Source of the DNA: Gemmatimonadota bacterium
GTDB lineage: Bacteria; Gemmatimonadota; Gemmatimonadetes; Gemmatimonadales; Gemmatimonadaceae
DNA length: 64,000 nt
Assembly (NCBI GenBank): GCA_021299375.1
Contig: JAJTGR010000004.1
Span: 1 to 64,000, forward strand
Direction: 5' to 3'
A program made the translations under genes and the position numbers. Shown piece after piece: positions 55,582 through 64,000 of the stretch; within the stretch, counting starts at the first letter, position 1, and each line of letters begins with the position of its first letter. The notes beneath the pieces are model-generated. The model was not told the origin of the DNA and did not search any database. It saw only the letters and a program-made list of their open reading frames with translations.

Positions 55582-57336
55582 ATGAGCGACGATTTCAACG
55601 CGCGGTACCGCCTGCTCAAGTGCGTCGCGGTGGACGATGGCATCCGCACCCACAACGCCCAGGAGCTGGCCACCGGCCGCGTGGTGATGGTGCACCTGGC
55701 CGATGCCGCGGGACCCGACGAGGTCGATCGGTTGCGCGGAATGCTGGGACGCTTGGGTGGCGCCGACAAGAATCGGGTGCTGGAGACGGCGACCCTGCCC
55801 TCAGGCTTTGCCATCGTCACCGAATTCCTGGCTGGCATGGCGTCGTTTCCGGCGTGGCTGGGGCAGCGGGCCTCGCCGTCGACAGCGGCTGATGCGGCTG
55901 GTCCCGTGGTGCTGGGGATGCCGGAAGAGACGATCTCACCCCCGATGCCGACGCGGAGCCAGAGCGAGTCGGCGGCGCCGGTGAGTGCGCCGGTTACGGC
56001 GGCGGTTACGGCGGCGGTTACCGCGCCGACTCCACCGCCGCCGCCGGCGTCCGGAGCGTCGGAGTCTGGGGCCTTCACCTTGATGTTCGGGGCACCCGCG
56101 GTGCCGGAAGCCGCGGTGCCGGAAGCCGCGGTGCCGGAAGCCGCGGTGCCGGCACCCGTCGTAGCAGCACCCAGCGTCCCGGCACCCACCGTAGCAGCAC
56201 CCAGCGTCCCGGCACCCGCAGTGCCGGACGCCGCGTGGCGCCTCGGGGAGGTTCCGGGTGTGTCGGCGGCGTCGCTGGCCCCGGCTGCGCCACCCGTGCC
56301 TGCCCCTGGCGCCTTCACCCAGATGTTCGGGGCGCCGGCGGTGCCGACCGCGCCACCCGCCATGACGCCACCCGCCATGACGCCACCCCCCATGACGCCG
56401 GCGCCGGCAAGCGTGGCCCCGTCCGTTCCGGTCACCCCGACCGCGCCGCCGCCGGTGGCTGCGCCGGGGGCGTTCACCCAGATGTTCGGCGCCCCCAGCG
56501 TCTCGGCCGCGCCTCCAGCCGTGCCGTACGTGGCACCGGCAGCGGTCCCACCGGCGTTGCCTGCCGCCCCCGTGCTGCCGTCACCCGAGCCGCCGCGCCC
56601 CGCCGTAGGGGAGTTCACTCGCATGTTTTCGGCGCCGAGCACCGCCGCTCCGCTGCCGCAGTCGGTGCCTCCGTCGCCGGTGGTGCCGGCGGCGCCGGCC
56701 TCCCCGCCGTTCGGGGCGTCCCCCATGGGAGGGCTCTCCATGGGAGGCCTCCCCGCGAGCGGTCTCCCCACGCCGGTGACCCCCCCTTCGTGGCCGGCAT
56801 CGTCACCGCCCCCGATCGGTGCGCCATTGAGTGCCGCGGGAGCTGCCCCGTCGCCACTGTTCGGTGGCGCACCAGTGGCTGGCAGCGCGCCGGCGCCTCT
56901 CGCGGTGCCGCCGATGGCGCCCGCCCCCGCCACGCCGCCGCTTGCCCCACCGATCACGGCTGCGGCACCTGGCATGCCCGGCGGGCCGGCCATCGTGCCG
57001 CCGCCAATCTTCGCGCGCGACGCGGGCACCACGCCGCTGTCACCGATGGGCGGCGCCATGGCGCCATCCGCCTCGGCCGGCCCAAGCGACTTCACCCGCA
57101 TGATCAGCAAGGCCCCAGCCCCCGTCGTGCCCGAGCCCAAGGCCCCGGAGCCGGTGGCCTCCAGCCTCTCCCCCGCGGCCGCCAAGCGGACCATCCCCCT
57201 GGGCCTGATCCTCGTGATCAACGCCGTCCTGATCGCGGCCGTGCTGCTCATCGTACTCGTCCTGCGTCGCCCCACCCCGACCGTACCCGCCGCGCCCGCC
57301 GTGCCCACCGCGCCCGCCACATCCCCCGCCCCCTAG
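55582..57336 (+). CDS. pseudokinase-like N-terminus, proline-rich protein with five FTxM motifs and a C-terminal membrane anchor
   Basis: 584 aa, no named family recognised. Residues 1-95 read like the N-lobe of a Ser/Thr kinase without its catalytic Lys: FNARYRLLKCVAVDDG, ATGRVVMVHLAD, SGFAIVTEFL. No C-lobe follows. The next 430 residues are Pro/Ala/Val-rich and presumably unfolded. They carry a repeated motif around FT[L/Q/R]MFxAP with Phe at 165, 245, 298 and 345, and a variant FTRMI at 504. A helix of about 25 residues near 540 and a short tail end the protein. The DNA has its own tandem repeats (15 bp at 56101-56145, 30 bp at 56161-56220). It lies between the two tssK genes, so a type VI role is likely. 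Confidence 0.7.
   Translation: MSDDFNARYRLLKCVAVDDGIRTHNAQELATGRVVMVHLADAAGPDEVDRLRGMLGRLGGADKNRVLETATLPSGFAIVTEFLAGMASFPAWLGQRASPSTAADAAGPVVLGMPEETISPPMPTRSQSESAAPVSAPVTAAVTAAVTAPTPPPPPASGASESGAFTLMFGAPAVPEAAVPEAAVPEAAVPAPVVAAPSVPAPTVAAPSVPAPAVPDAAWRLGEVPGVSAASLAPAAPPVPAPGAFTQMFGAPAVPTAPPAMTPPAMTPPPMTPAPASVAPSVPVTPTAPPPVAAPGAFTQMFGAPSVSAAPPAVPYVAPAAVPPALPAAPVLPSPEPPRPAVGEFTRMFSAPSTAAPLPQSVPPSPVVPAAPASPPFGASPMGGLSMGGLPASGLPTPVTPPSWPASSPPPIGAPLSAAGAAPSPLFGGAPVAGSAPAPLAVPPMAPAPATPPLAPPITAAAPGMPGGPAIVPPPIFARDAGTTPLSPMGGAMAPSASAGPSDFTRMISKAPAPVVPEPKAPEPVASSLSPAAAKRTIPLGLILVINAVLIAAVLLIVLVLRRPTPTVPAAPAVPTAPATSPAP
56101..56220 (+). repeat. in-gene 15-bp and 30-bp tandem repeats
   Basis: GTGCCGGAAGCCGCG occurs three times in a row (56101-56145, encoding VPEAA). 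A 30-bp unit encoding VAAPSVPAPT/A then occurs twice (56161-56220). Both keep the reading frame and vary only the length of the linker. Confidence 0.85.
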
Positions 57337-57457
57337 CTCGCGCCGTCTAGCTCGCGCCGTTTAGCCCGCGCCGTCCAGCTCGCGCCGTTTAGCTCGCGCC
57401 GTCTAGCTCGCGCCGTTTAGCCCGCGCCGTCCAGCCCGCGCCGTCCAGCTCGCGCCC
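57334..57457. repeat. 14-bp tandem repeat filling a stop-to-stop gap
   Basis: Almost nine units of TAGCTCGCGCCGTC, with TAGCCCGCGCCGTC and CAGCTCGCGCCGTT variants. Unit 1 begins with the TAG stop codon of the FTxM protein (57334-57336). The last partial unit (57446-57457) runs into the stop codon of tssK2 (57457-57459). The whole convergent intergenic gap is therefore repeat. Confidence 0.9.
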
Positions 57458-58803
57458 TACCGCAACACAATCACCAGTTCAAACCGCGCGTCCACCAGTT
57501 CTGCCGGCACGTACACGGCGAGATTCCGGGCTCGGGCGATCGCGTCCCACGCCGCGCCGGCCTTCCGGACCGCGAAGTACTGAAAGTCGAGCTTCACCGG
57601 TACCGCCGGCGGCGGCGCCGACACGTGGGCCAGTTCGATCCCCGGCAGCGCCTGACGGATGAGCGTGTCCACCACGTCCGCCGAGCCCACCTTGCACCCC
57701 TGCAGCACCTTCGGGATGAGCTCCTGCTGACGCAGCGGGGCACTCACCGCGAGGAACCACTGCGGGGCATCCAGCCACCCCGCCTGCTCCACGGCGGCCG
57801 CGTGCAGCGTGGGCCGCACCGCCTTGAGCGGCACCGACACCGCGGCGTCCACCACCGCGCCGTCGAGCAATTCGAACAGCCGTCGCTCCAACTCGGTGAA
57901 GCAGGGGCCGAGGCGCAGATGGTCATACGCCGGCAGGGTGCGCGCATCGGCGCCCGTGGAAAACGCCGACAACGCGCCGACCAGCGCCAGCATCGCTTCC
58001 CAGAGCGCCGAGGGATGTCCGCAGCGGACGTCCTGGAGGTGCCGCAGCGCCGGCAGATGGGTGTTGACGGTGTAGAGGAGCCAGAAGCTCCCGACATCGG
58101 CCACCGAGAAGTCTGCCAGGTCCTGATTGCGCTGGCGCCGGCTGCCGGCCAGCGATGCGCTGCGGGCCGACAGGCGCTCCACGAGGCGTCGCATGAGCCC
58201 GGACAGCGCCTCACTGGCCGTCAGGTCGAGCAGCGGTGGTACGAACGTATGGTCGAGCGAGAGTTCACCGCTGGCACTGCGCTCCACGCGGGCGATCGGC
58301 ATGGCCGTATACCCCTCGAGACTCTCGCCCTCGAGCACCAGGCGCAGCGTCGGCGGGGCCACCTGAATGGGGCGCTCCGTCATCCCGGTGGTTTCGTCGC
58401 GGGCCAGCTGCTCATCGGCCTGCCAGCGGGTCAGCACCGCATCGCCGGCCCGAGCCACGTTGCGGGCACCGGGGCGATACTCAGGGACGACCAGATAGAC
58501 GAGCAGCGTCCGCTGATCGGGGCCGAATGCGGTCGTGACGTCCTTGGGCGGCGGGGTCGGCCCGCCCAGTGGGGCATCGAAGAGCAACCCGTCGGGAAAC
58601 CGTCCGGCGACGGCATGCACGACCAGGGTGCCACCCCCGAGGGCGTCGCGATCGATGGCCAGCTGCGAGAACCCCCAGGCACAGAACGCGAGCGTCCCCA
58701 CCTGAAAGGCCAGCGCTTCCTCGTGATGGCGATCCTGCGCCTGCAGGTGCTGCGGGGTGAGCAGCACCCCTTTCGACCAGAGTACCGGGGGCAAGTGACG
58801 CAT
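57457..58803 (-). CDS. tssK: type VI secretion baseplate protein TssK, copy 2
   Basis: 448 aa from the ATG at 58803 (a TTG at 58809 is also possible). The TssK N-terminal signature is PPVLWSKGVLLTPQHLQAQD. WFLAVSAPLRQQELIPKVLQ and YFAVRKAGAAWDAIARA match the C-terminal half of copy 1 in position. Sequence similarity with copy 1 is clear but moderate, so it is an old duplication or an independent acquisition. It is convergent with the FTxM gene and divergent from tssB. Confidence 0.85.
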   Translation of the reverse strand: MRHLPPVLWSKGVLLTPQHLQAQDRHHEEALAFQVGTLAFCAWGFSQLAIDRDALGGGTLVVHAVAGRFPDGLLFDAPLGGPTPPPKDVTTAFGPDQRTLLVYLVVPEYRPGARNVARAGDAVLTRWQADEQLARDETTGMTERPIQVAPPTLRLVLEGESLEGYTAMPIARVERSASGELSLDHTFVPPLLDLTASEALSGLMRRLVERLSARSASLAGSRRQRNQDLADFSVADVGSFWLLYTVNTHLPALRHLQDVRCGHPSALWEAMLALVGALSAFSTGADARTLPAYDHLRLGPCFTELERRLFELLDGAVVDAAVSVPLKAVRPTLHAAAVEQAGWLDAPQWFLAVSAPLRQQELIPKVLQGCKVGSADVVDTLIRQALPGIELAHVSAPPPAVPVKLDFQYFAVRKAGAAWDAIARARNLAVYVPAELVDARFELVIVLR

Positions 58804-58937
58804 ACCCAAACGTATGCGCGAGTCGGGAGGATGGTCAGAGGTTACGGCTCTGTCCGCTTTCCCAGCCTCGGAAGATGGAGCGTGTGTCGGGACCGTAACG
58901 CGTCAGCCCCGTGTCATCACGCCATCGTGAAGTTGTC

Positions 58938-58966
58938 TTGACATGCACGATGCCCGACGATCACTT
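58938..58966 (+). promoter_or_regulatory. possible promoter of the tssB-tssA operon
   Basis: TTGACA (58938-58943) and TCACTT (58961-58966) with a 17-nt spacer, 55 nt before tssB. The -10 is weak. No sigma54-type GG/GC pair was seen. Confidence 0.35.
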
Positions 58967-59020
58967 GGATCCTTCTCACGTGCAGTCTCACCGTCAGGCT
59001 CATCCGCGCCGGAGTGAAGT

Positions 59021-59527
59021 ATGGCCGACAGTACCCAAAAGAAACTGGAGCGCGTCCGTCCGCCCCGTATCCAGATCTCGTACGAGGTGGAGACCGGCGG
59101 CGCCATCGAAATGAAGGAGCTCCCGTTCCTCATGGGCGTTCTCGGCGATTTCAGCGGCAACCCCGCCGAACCGCTCCCGCGGCTCAAGGACCGCAAGTTC
59201 GTCGAGATCACCCCCGACAACTTCGACGACACGCTGGCCAGCATGAAGCCGCGCCTGCAGTTCTCGGTCGAGAACAAGCTGAGCGAAGATCCGGATGCCC
59301 CGAAGCTCGGCATCGAACTCAACTTCCGCAGCATGGACGACTTCTCGCCCGACGCGGTCGCCCAGCAGGTCAAGCCGCTGCGCGAACTGCTCGAGCTGCG
59401 CACCGAGCTCGCCAACCTGCGGGCCAATCTGCAGACCAACGAGAAGCTCGACGAAGTGCTGCAGGACACCCTTGGCGACGCCGACAAGATGGCCAAGCTG
59501 AAGGCCGAACTCGGACTGGAGAGCTGA
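59021..59527 (+). CDS. tssB: type VI secretion sheath small subunit TssB
   Basis: 168 aa, standard length. The TssB pattern is clear: RVRPPRIQISYEVETGGA, ELPFLMGVLGDFSGNP, KFVEITPDNFDDTLASMKP and FRSMDDFSPDAVAQQV. It co-assembles with TssC into the contractile sheath. It is the first gene of the right-hand plus-strand operon, 3 bp before tssC. Confidence 0.96.
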   Translation: MADSTQKKLERVRPPRIQISYEVETGGAIEMKELPFLMGVLGDFSGNPAEPLPRLKDRKFVEITPDNFDDTLASMKPRLQFSVENKLSEDPDAPKLGIELNFRSMDDFSPDAVAQQVKPLRELLELRTELANLRANLQTNEKLDEVLQDTLGDADKMAKLKAELGLES

Positions 59528-59530
59528 CCC

Positions 59531-61009
59531 ATGGCCGATCCGACCAAGGCCGCCGCGCAGGCCGTCACCACCGACGCCGAACTCTCGCTGCTCGACCAGA
59601 TCGTCGAGCAGGGCAAGCTCGGCAAGGATGCCGAGGCGAAGTCGAAGGGCAAGGACCTCGTCAAGCGCTTCGTGAGCGAGGTGCTCGAGGGCGCCATCAC
59701 GATCAACCGTGATACCGAGACGATGATCAACGCGCGCATCGCGCAGATCGATCATCTCCTGTCGCTCCAGCTCAACGAGATCCTGCACCACCCCGAGTTC
59801 CAGAAGCTCGAGGGCTCGTGGCGCGGCCTGCAGTACCTGCTCAAGCAGAGCGAGACGGGCACCATGCTCAAGATCAAGGTGCTCAACGTCTCCAAGAAGG
59901 ACCTGCTCCGCGACCTGCAGCGCGCCCCGGAGTTCGACCAGAGCGCGCTCTTCAAGAAGGTGTACGAGGAGGAGTACGGCGTCTTCGGCGGCACGCCCTT
60001 CGGCGCGCTGGTGGGCGACTACTATTTCGACAAGAGCGGACAGGACATCGAGCTGCTCGAGAAGGTCTCGCAGGTGGCGGCGGCGGCGCACGCCCCGTTC
60101 ATCAGCGCCGCCTCGCACGAGATGCTCAACCTCGAGACGTGGGCCGACCTCGACACGCCGCGCGACCTCGCCAAGATCTTCGACAGCACCGAGTACGCCA
60201 AGTGGAAGGGCTTCCGCAACAGCGAGGACTCCCGCTACGTGGCCCTCACCGCGCCGCGCGTGCTGGCCCGTGAGCCGTACGGCAGCGCCACCGTGCCCAT
60301 CGAGGCCTTCAACTACGAAGAGCGCGTCGACGGCACCAACCACGACCACTACTGCTGGACGAACGCCGCCTACTCCATGGCGGCCAACATCAACAAGGCG
60401 TTCGCGCTGTATGGCTGGTGCGCGTCCATCCGCGGCGTGGAGAGCGGCGGCCTGGTCGAGGGGCTGCCGGTGCACAACTTCCGCACCGAGTCGGGCGAGA
60501 TCGCCATGAAGTGCCCGACCGAGGTGCAGATCACCGACCGGCGCGAAAAGGAACTCGCCGATCTCGGCTTCGCCCCGCTCGTGCACCAGAAGGGCACCGA
60601 CAACGCCGCGTTCTTCTCGGTGCAGTCGGCGCAGAAGGCCAAGGTGTACGACGACCCCAAGGCGTCGGCCAGCGCGCGCATGTCGGCGCAGCTGCCGTAC
60701 ATCTTCGCGACGTCCCGCTTCGCGCATTACCTCAAGGTCATGATGCGCGACAAGATCGGCGGCTACACGTCACGCAGCCAGATCGACGCGTTCCTCAACA
60801 AGTGGATCCAGAATTACGTGGCGCCGACGGACGCGCCGGGCATGGTCAAGGCCAAGCGCCCGCTCTCCGAAGCGCGCATCGATGTCGTCGAGGTGGCAGG
60901 AAAGCCGGGCGTGTTCCGCGCCGTGGCGTTCCTCAAGCCGCACTATCAGCTCGACGAACTGGCGGTGTCCATGCGCCTGGTGGCGGAGCTGCCGCCGCCG
61001 GCCGCGTGA
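59531..61009 (+). CDS. tssC: type VI secretion sheath large subunit TssC
   Basis: 492 aa, standard length. Family landmarks are INRDTETMINARIAQIDHLL, the HHPEFQKLEGSWRGLQYLL start of the core, and FGALVGDYYF. The region WADLDTPRDLAKIFDSTEYA is equally typical, and SQIDAFLNKWIQNY lies near the end. It forms the sheath with TssB and surrounds the Hcp tube. It is translated directly after tssB. Confidence 0.97.
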   Translation: MADPTKAAAQAVTTDAELSLLDQIVEQGKLGKDAEAKSKGKDLVKRFVSEVLEGAITINRDTETMINARIAQIDHLLSLQLNEILHHPEFQKLEGSWRGLQYLLKQSETGTMLKIKVLNVSKKDLLRDLQRAPEFDQSALFKKVYEEEYGVFGGTPFGALVGDYYFDKSGQDIELLEKVSQVAAAAHAPFISAASHEMLNLETWADLDTPRDLAKIFDSTEYAKWKGFRNSEDSRYVALTAPRVLAREPYGSATVPIEAFNYEERVDGTNHDHYCWTNAAYSMAANINKAFALYGWCASIRGVESGGLVEGLPVHNFRTESGEIAMKCPTEVQITDRREKELADLGFAPLVHQKGTDNAAFFSVQSAQKAKVYDDPKASASARMSAQLPYIFATSRFAHYLKVMMRDKIGGYTSRSQIDAFLNKWIQNYVAPTDAPGMVKAKRPLSEARIDVVEVAGKPGVFRAVAFLKPHYQLDELAVSMRLVAELPPPAA

Positions 61010-61092
61010 CCCCGCTCCTGCCTCACCGGTAGTCGCCACCGTTCCGCATCAGTCCACGCAGTCCACCCCTTTCCATTCGGAGCACTTGTACC

Positions 61093-61590
61093 ATGGCCTT
61101 TAACGCGTACCTCAAGATCGAAGGCATCGACGGCGAAGCCACCCAGAAGGGCATGGAGAAGGCGATCGAGATCCACTCGTTCAGCTGGGGCGCCTCCAAC
61201 CCCTCGAGCATGGGCCCCGGCAGCTCCGGGCATGGCTCGGGCCGCGTCAGCATCTCCGATTTCAGTGCCATGAAGAAGTCCGAGGTCTCCTCCGCCAAGC
61301 TGTTCAATTACTGTTGCGAAGGCACCGCGATCCCCACGATCACGATGCACCTCCTCAAGGCCGGCGGCAAGGACACGACCGTGGAGTTCCTGAAGTACAC
61401 GTTCTCGGACTGCGTCATCACATCGATCCAGTGGAGCGGCGCGGCGGGCGGTGACGACCAGCCCACCGAGAGCCTCTCCATCGCCTTCAGGAAAATCGAG
61501 ATCGACTACATGCAGCAGACCACCAAGGACCAGAAGGGCAAGAAGGCCGGCCTGGCCGCGTGGGACATCGCCCTGAACTCCGCCAACTGA
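61093..61590 (+). CDS. hcp: type VI secretion tube protein Hcp
   Basis: 165 aa, usual length. Hcp forms stacked hexamer rings that are pushed out by the sheath. Motifs are FNAYLKIEGIDGEATQKGME, EIHSFSWGASNP, an FNYCCEGTAIPTITMHLLKA stretch, and the C-terminal FRKIEIDYMQQ. The Gly/Ser-rich loop GPGSSGHGSGRVS (about 40-52) is the extended loop between rings. An 83-bp gap from tssC may allow separate strong expression. Confidence 0.96.
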   Translation: MAFNAYLKIEGIDGEATQKGMEKAIEIHSFSWGASNPSSMGPGSSGHGSGRVSISDFSAMKKSEVSSAKLFNYCCEGTAIPTITMHLLKAGGKDTTVEFLKYTFSDCVITSIQWSGAAGGDDQPTESLSIAFRKIEIDYMQQTTKDQKGKKAGLAAWDIALNSAN

Positions 61591-61605
61591 GGCCACGGTC
61601 GCGCC

Positions 61606-62307
61606 ATGGCATCCGCGCAGCAGTTGTACGCCGCCGGCCAGCTTGGCGCGGCCATCGAGGCGTTGGGCATCGAGTTGCGGGGCAACCCCACCGATGCCCA
61701 GCGTCGCGCGTTTCTCTTCGAGCTGCTCACGTTCTCGGGTGACTGGGCCCGGGCTGAGAAGCAGCTCGACGTGCTCGCCAAGGCCGGCAACATGGCCGAG
61801 GCGGGCGCGATGCAGTTCAAGGCCGCCATCACCGCCGAGCGCGTGCGCGAGCACATGTTCGACACCGGCGACTTTCCGGCGGAACCGGCGCCCGCGCCGG
61901 TCGCCGGTACCCTCAACGGCACCCCGTTCTCCAGCATTGAGGACGCCGATCCTCGCCTCGGCGCCCGCCTCGAGGTCATCGCTGGCGGCCGCTATCTCTG
62001 GATCCCGTTCGCGCACCTGGCCTCGGTGACCATGGCGGCACCGAGCAAGCTGCGCGACCTGCACTGGGGCACCGCGCAGCTACGCACCGGTCCCTCGGTT
62101 CGCGATCTCGAATTGGGCGAAGTCCTGCTGCCGGCCATCACGCCGGCCGCTTGGCGTGCCACCGACGACGAGCTCCGCCTCGGCCGGGCGACCGACTGGG
62201 AGGAAACTCCCGACGGTGACTTCATTCCAGTCGGGCAGAAGCTGCTGCGCGTGGACGATCGCCTGGTGCCCCTGCTCGACGTGCGCGAACTGCACATCAC
62301 GTCGTGA
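61606..62307 (+). CDS. tagJ: TagJ/ImpE (SciE) type VI accessory protein
   Basis: 233 aa. The N-terminal half is a TPR-like helical bundle (LYAAGQLGAAIEALGIELRG, LLTFSGDWARAEKQLDVLAK). The C-terminal half is the ImpE beta domain with ARLEVIAGGRYLWIPFAHLA and ARTDWEE-like acidic segments. TagJ binds the TssB N-terminus and may influence sheath recycling by ClpV. It lies 15 bp after hcp. Confidence 0.88.
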   Translation: MASAQQLYAAGQLGAAIEALGIELRGNPTDAQRRAFLFELLTFSGDWARAEKQLDVLAKAGNMAEAGAMQFKAAITAERVREHMFDTGDFPAEPAPAPVAGTLNGTPFSSIEDADPRLGARLEVIAGGRYLWIPFAHLASVTMAAPSKLRDLHWGTAQLRTGPSVRDLELGEVLLPAITPAAWRATDDELRLGRATDWEETPDGDFIPVGQKLLRVDDRLVPLLDVRELHITS

Positions 62308-62375
62308 TCCTGTCGGGCGCGCGGTGATGCGCCGCGTCCGGCCCGGTCCTGCTTTCCATCGGTCGTTCCCCAGGC

Positions 62376-64000
62376 ATGCCCGTCAACGCTGAACTGCTCG
62401 CTTCCCTGCTCGCTCCCGTCGCTGGCGATCAGCCGGCCGGCCGGGACCTCCGGTACGACGCCAAGTACGAGGCGTTTCGCGAGGCCCGCCGCGAGGACCT
62501 CGCCATCCCTGGCGAAGACGACCCCAATCGCAAGGTCGCCGACTGGAACCAGGCGTTCGCGCTTGGCACCGACCTGTTCGGCCAGACCAAGGACCTGCAG
62601 CTCGCGGCGTGGATGGTCGAAGTCCTCCTGCGCAAGCAGGGGGTCGCCGGGCTGACCACCGGGCTCGCTGTCCTGCAGGGGATCCTCGAGCAGTACTGGG
62701 ACGGCTGCTTCCCGGAAATCGAGGACGACGATCTCGAATTGCGTGCCGGGCCACTGGAGTGGGTCGGGGCCAAGCTGGGCGTGCCGGTACGGCAGGTGGC
62801 GGTCGCGTCCGGTGGCGTCTCGCTGCTCGACGTGAACACCGCGCAGGAGATTCCCACGGAAGCGGCCATCGCCGACGCCGACTACGACGACGCCAAGGCG
62901 CTGCGCGAACGGCGCGGCGAGGCGGAGCAGTTCGGGAAGACGATGCCCGAGGCGGTCGACACCGCCGTCGAGTCGACCGGCAAGCCGTTCTACAAGGCGC
63001 TGCTGGCCGAGGTGGACGGGGCGCTCGCCGCGGTCGCCGCGCTCGAGAAAGTGTCCGACGAGCGCTTCGGACGCGATGCGCCGGCGTTCACGGGGCTGCG
63101 CGGCGTACTCGACGAACTCCGGCGGTTCACCGCGTCGACGCTCGCGCGCAAGCTGGAGCTCGACCCCGATCCCGTCGATGTCACCGCGTCCGAAGACGGC
63201 ACGGCAGCCGTTGTGGTGGACGACAGCGGCCCCCTCACCCCGGAGCCGGCGAACAGGCAGGACGCCGCCAACCGCCTCGGGGTCGTGGCCCGCTGGATGC
63301 GCCAGCAGGACGCCACCAACCCGGCGCCGTACGCGTTGCTGCGCGCCTTCCGATGGGGCGAACTGCGCCCGTCGCTCCCCGACGGTGACCTGAAGCTGCT
63401 GGAGGCGCCGCCCACCCTCGTGCGCACCCGCCTCAAGACGCTGCTGCTCGACGGCAAGTGGGCCGACCTGCTCGAACAGAGCGAACAGGTCATGGCCACG
63501 CCGGCGGGCCGCGGCTGGCTCGACCTCCAGCGCTATGCCCTCACGGCCTGCAGCAACCTCGGCGCCTCGCATGACGCCGTGGCCGCGGTCATCCGCGGTG
63601 AACTGCGGTCGTTGCTCGCTGCCTGGCCCACGCTTCCCCGCCTGACGCTCATGGACGATACGCCCACCGCCAACGACGACACCCGGGAATGGCTCGCCCA
63701 GGTCGCGGACGCGGACACCCCCGCGGCCGATGAGCCGGAAGCGGCGTCCACCGCCGAGGAAGACGTCACCCCCGACGACGGCGCCGACGACCTCGGTGAC
63801 GCCGTGGCCAGTGATCCCGGCGCCGTGCCGCAGGGCGGCCTCACGCGCACGGTGCGCCGGACCACGGTCCGTGCCCGCGATGCGTTCGAACTCGCCCGCG
63901 CCGAACTGGCGCAGGGGCGGCCGCATCGCGCCATCGAACTCCTGGGAGCCGAACTGGCCAAGGATCAGTCGCCGCGCGCCCGCTTCGTGCGACAGACCCA
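62376..64000 (+). CDS. tssA: type VI secretion protein TssA (partial, runs off the window)
   Basis: 541 codons to the window edge. The N-terminal ImpA domain is clear (AGRDLRYDAKYEAFREARRE, WMVEVLLRKQGVAGLTTGLA, EQYWDGCFPEIEDDD). A variable middle region follows, and after an acidic linker (about 445-485) comes a helical C-terminal segment. TssA caps the growing tube and primes sheath assembly. The long form with a C-terminal extension resembles the TssA class seen with TagJ. The stop codon lies beyond 64000. Confidence 0.92.
   Translation, partial: MPVNAELLASLLAPVAGDQPAGRDLRYDAKYEAFREARREDLAIPGEDDPNRKVADWNQAFALGTDLFGQTKDLQLAAWMVEVLLRKQGVAGLTTGLAVLQGILEQYWDGCFPEIEDDDLELRAGPLEWVGAKLGVPVRQVAVASGGVSLLDVNTAQEIPTEAAIADADYDDAKALRERRGEAEQFGKTMPEAVDTAVESTGKPFYKALLAEVDGALAAVAALEKVSDERFGRDAPAFTGLRGVLDELRRFTASTLARKLELDPDPVDVTASEDGTAAVVVDDSGPLTPEPANRQDAANRLGVVARWMRQQDATNPAPYALLRAFRWGELRPSLPDGDLKLLEAPPTLVRTRLKTLLLDGKWADLLEQSEQVMATPAGRGWLDLQRYALTACSNLGASHDAVAAVIRGELRSLLAAWPTLPRLTLMDDTPTANDDTREWLAQVADADTPAADEPEAASTAEEDVTPDDGADDLGDAVASDPGAVPQGGLTRTVRRTTVRARDAFELARAELAQGRPHRAIELLGAELAKDQSPRARFVRQT

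Noticed and set aside
58804-59020. sigma54 promoter for the T6SS operon
   Set aside because: No GG-N10-GC element found in the gap; only a partial sigma70-type pair.

Overview
The window is a high-GC chromosome segment from a diderm bacterium. It has an outer-membrane TonB-dependent receptor, several beta-barrel candidates, lipoproteins and Mla lipid transport. Genes are densely packed, with many ATGA overlaps. A bacteriochlorophyll/haem block (bchE, hemN, bchJ, hemJ), a Rieske plus cytochrome b-c fusion and a type VI secretion cluster together suggest a phototrophic or formerly phototrophic Gemmatimonadota-like organism. That assignment is inference; no rRNA gene is present.

Left part (1-11.2 kb). 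A 124-bp repeat array precedes a UvrC-like GIY-YIG gene that lacks the RNase H-like nuclease half. A Vgb-type beta-propeller, a VapBC pair and a DUF6883/DUF4926 pair follow. The aromatic amino acid genes are a truncated chorismate mutase, a DAHP synthase and a divergent prephenate dehydratase. The DAHP synthase is preceded by what looks like a complete attenuator: a 29-codon leader peptide with Phe-Tyr-Tyr, a pause hairpin and a terminator hairpin. Next come a cytochrome b562-like gene, a Rieske protein, a cytochrome b fused to a di-haem c domain, and an M28 peptidase.

Middle (11.2-41.8 kb). The tetrapyrrole block is followed by a clear yybP-ykoY (Mn2+) riboswitch with a good promoter. It lies upstream not of a known Mn exporter but of a single exported, probably outer-membrane protein. 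Then come dfrA/thyA, a TonB-dependent receptor, a SahR-like regulator with ahcY, an MgtC/DUF4010 membrane protein with MlaE and MlaD, a universal stress protein, a WYL-WYL-cardiolipin synthase operon, malonate transport and activation (matC/matB), an MFS exporter and an M48 protease.

Right part (41.9-64 kb). An operon of a CsgG-like lipoprotein, an outer-membrane barrel and a repeat-rich lipoprotein faces a second CsgG-like gene. A type VI secretion locus follows: Ser/Thr kinase, tssM, tssL, tssK1, a kinase-N-lobe-like proline-rich protein with five FTxM motifs, a second tssK, tssB, tssC, hcp, tagJ and the start of tssA. tssE, F, G, H, I and J are not in the window and may lie to the right.

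Two short tandem-repeat arrays (15-bp at 30.7 kb, 14-bp at 57.3 kb) end or begin exactly at stop codons between convergent genes. Several genes have a TANNNT box 6-7 nt before the start codon and no Shine-Dalgarno, which suggests leaderless transcripts.
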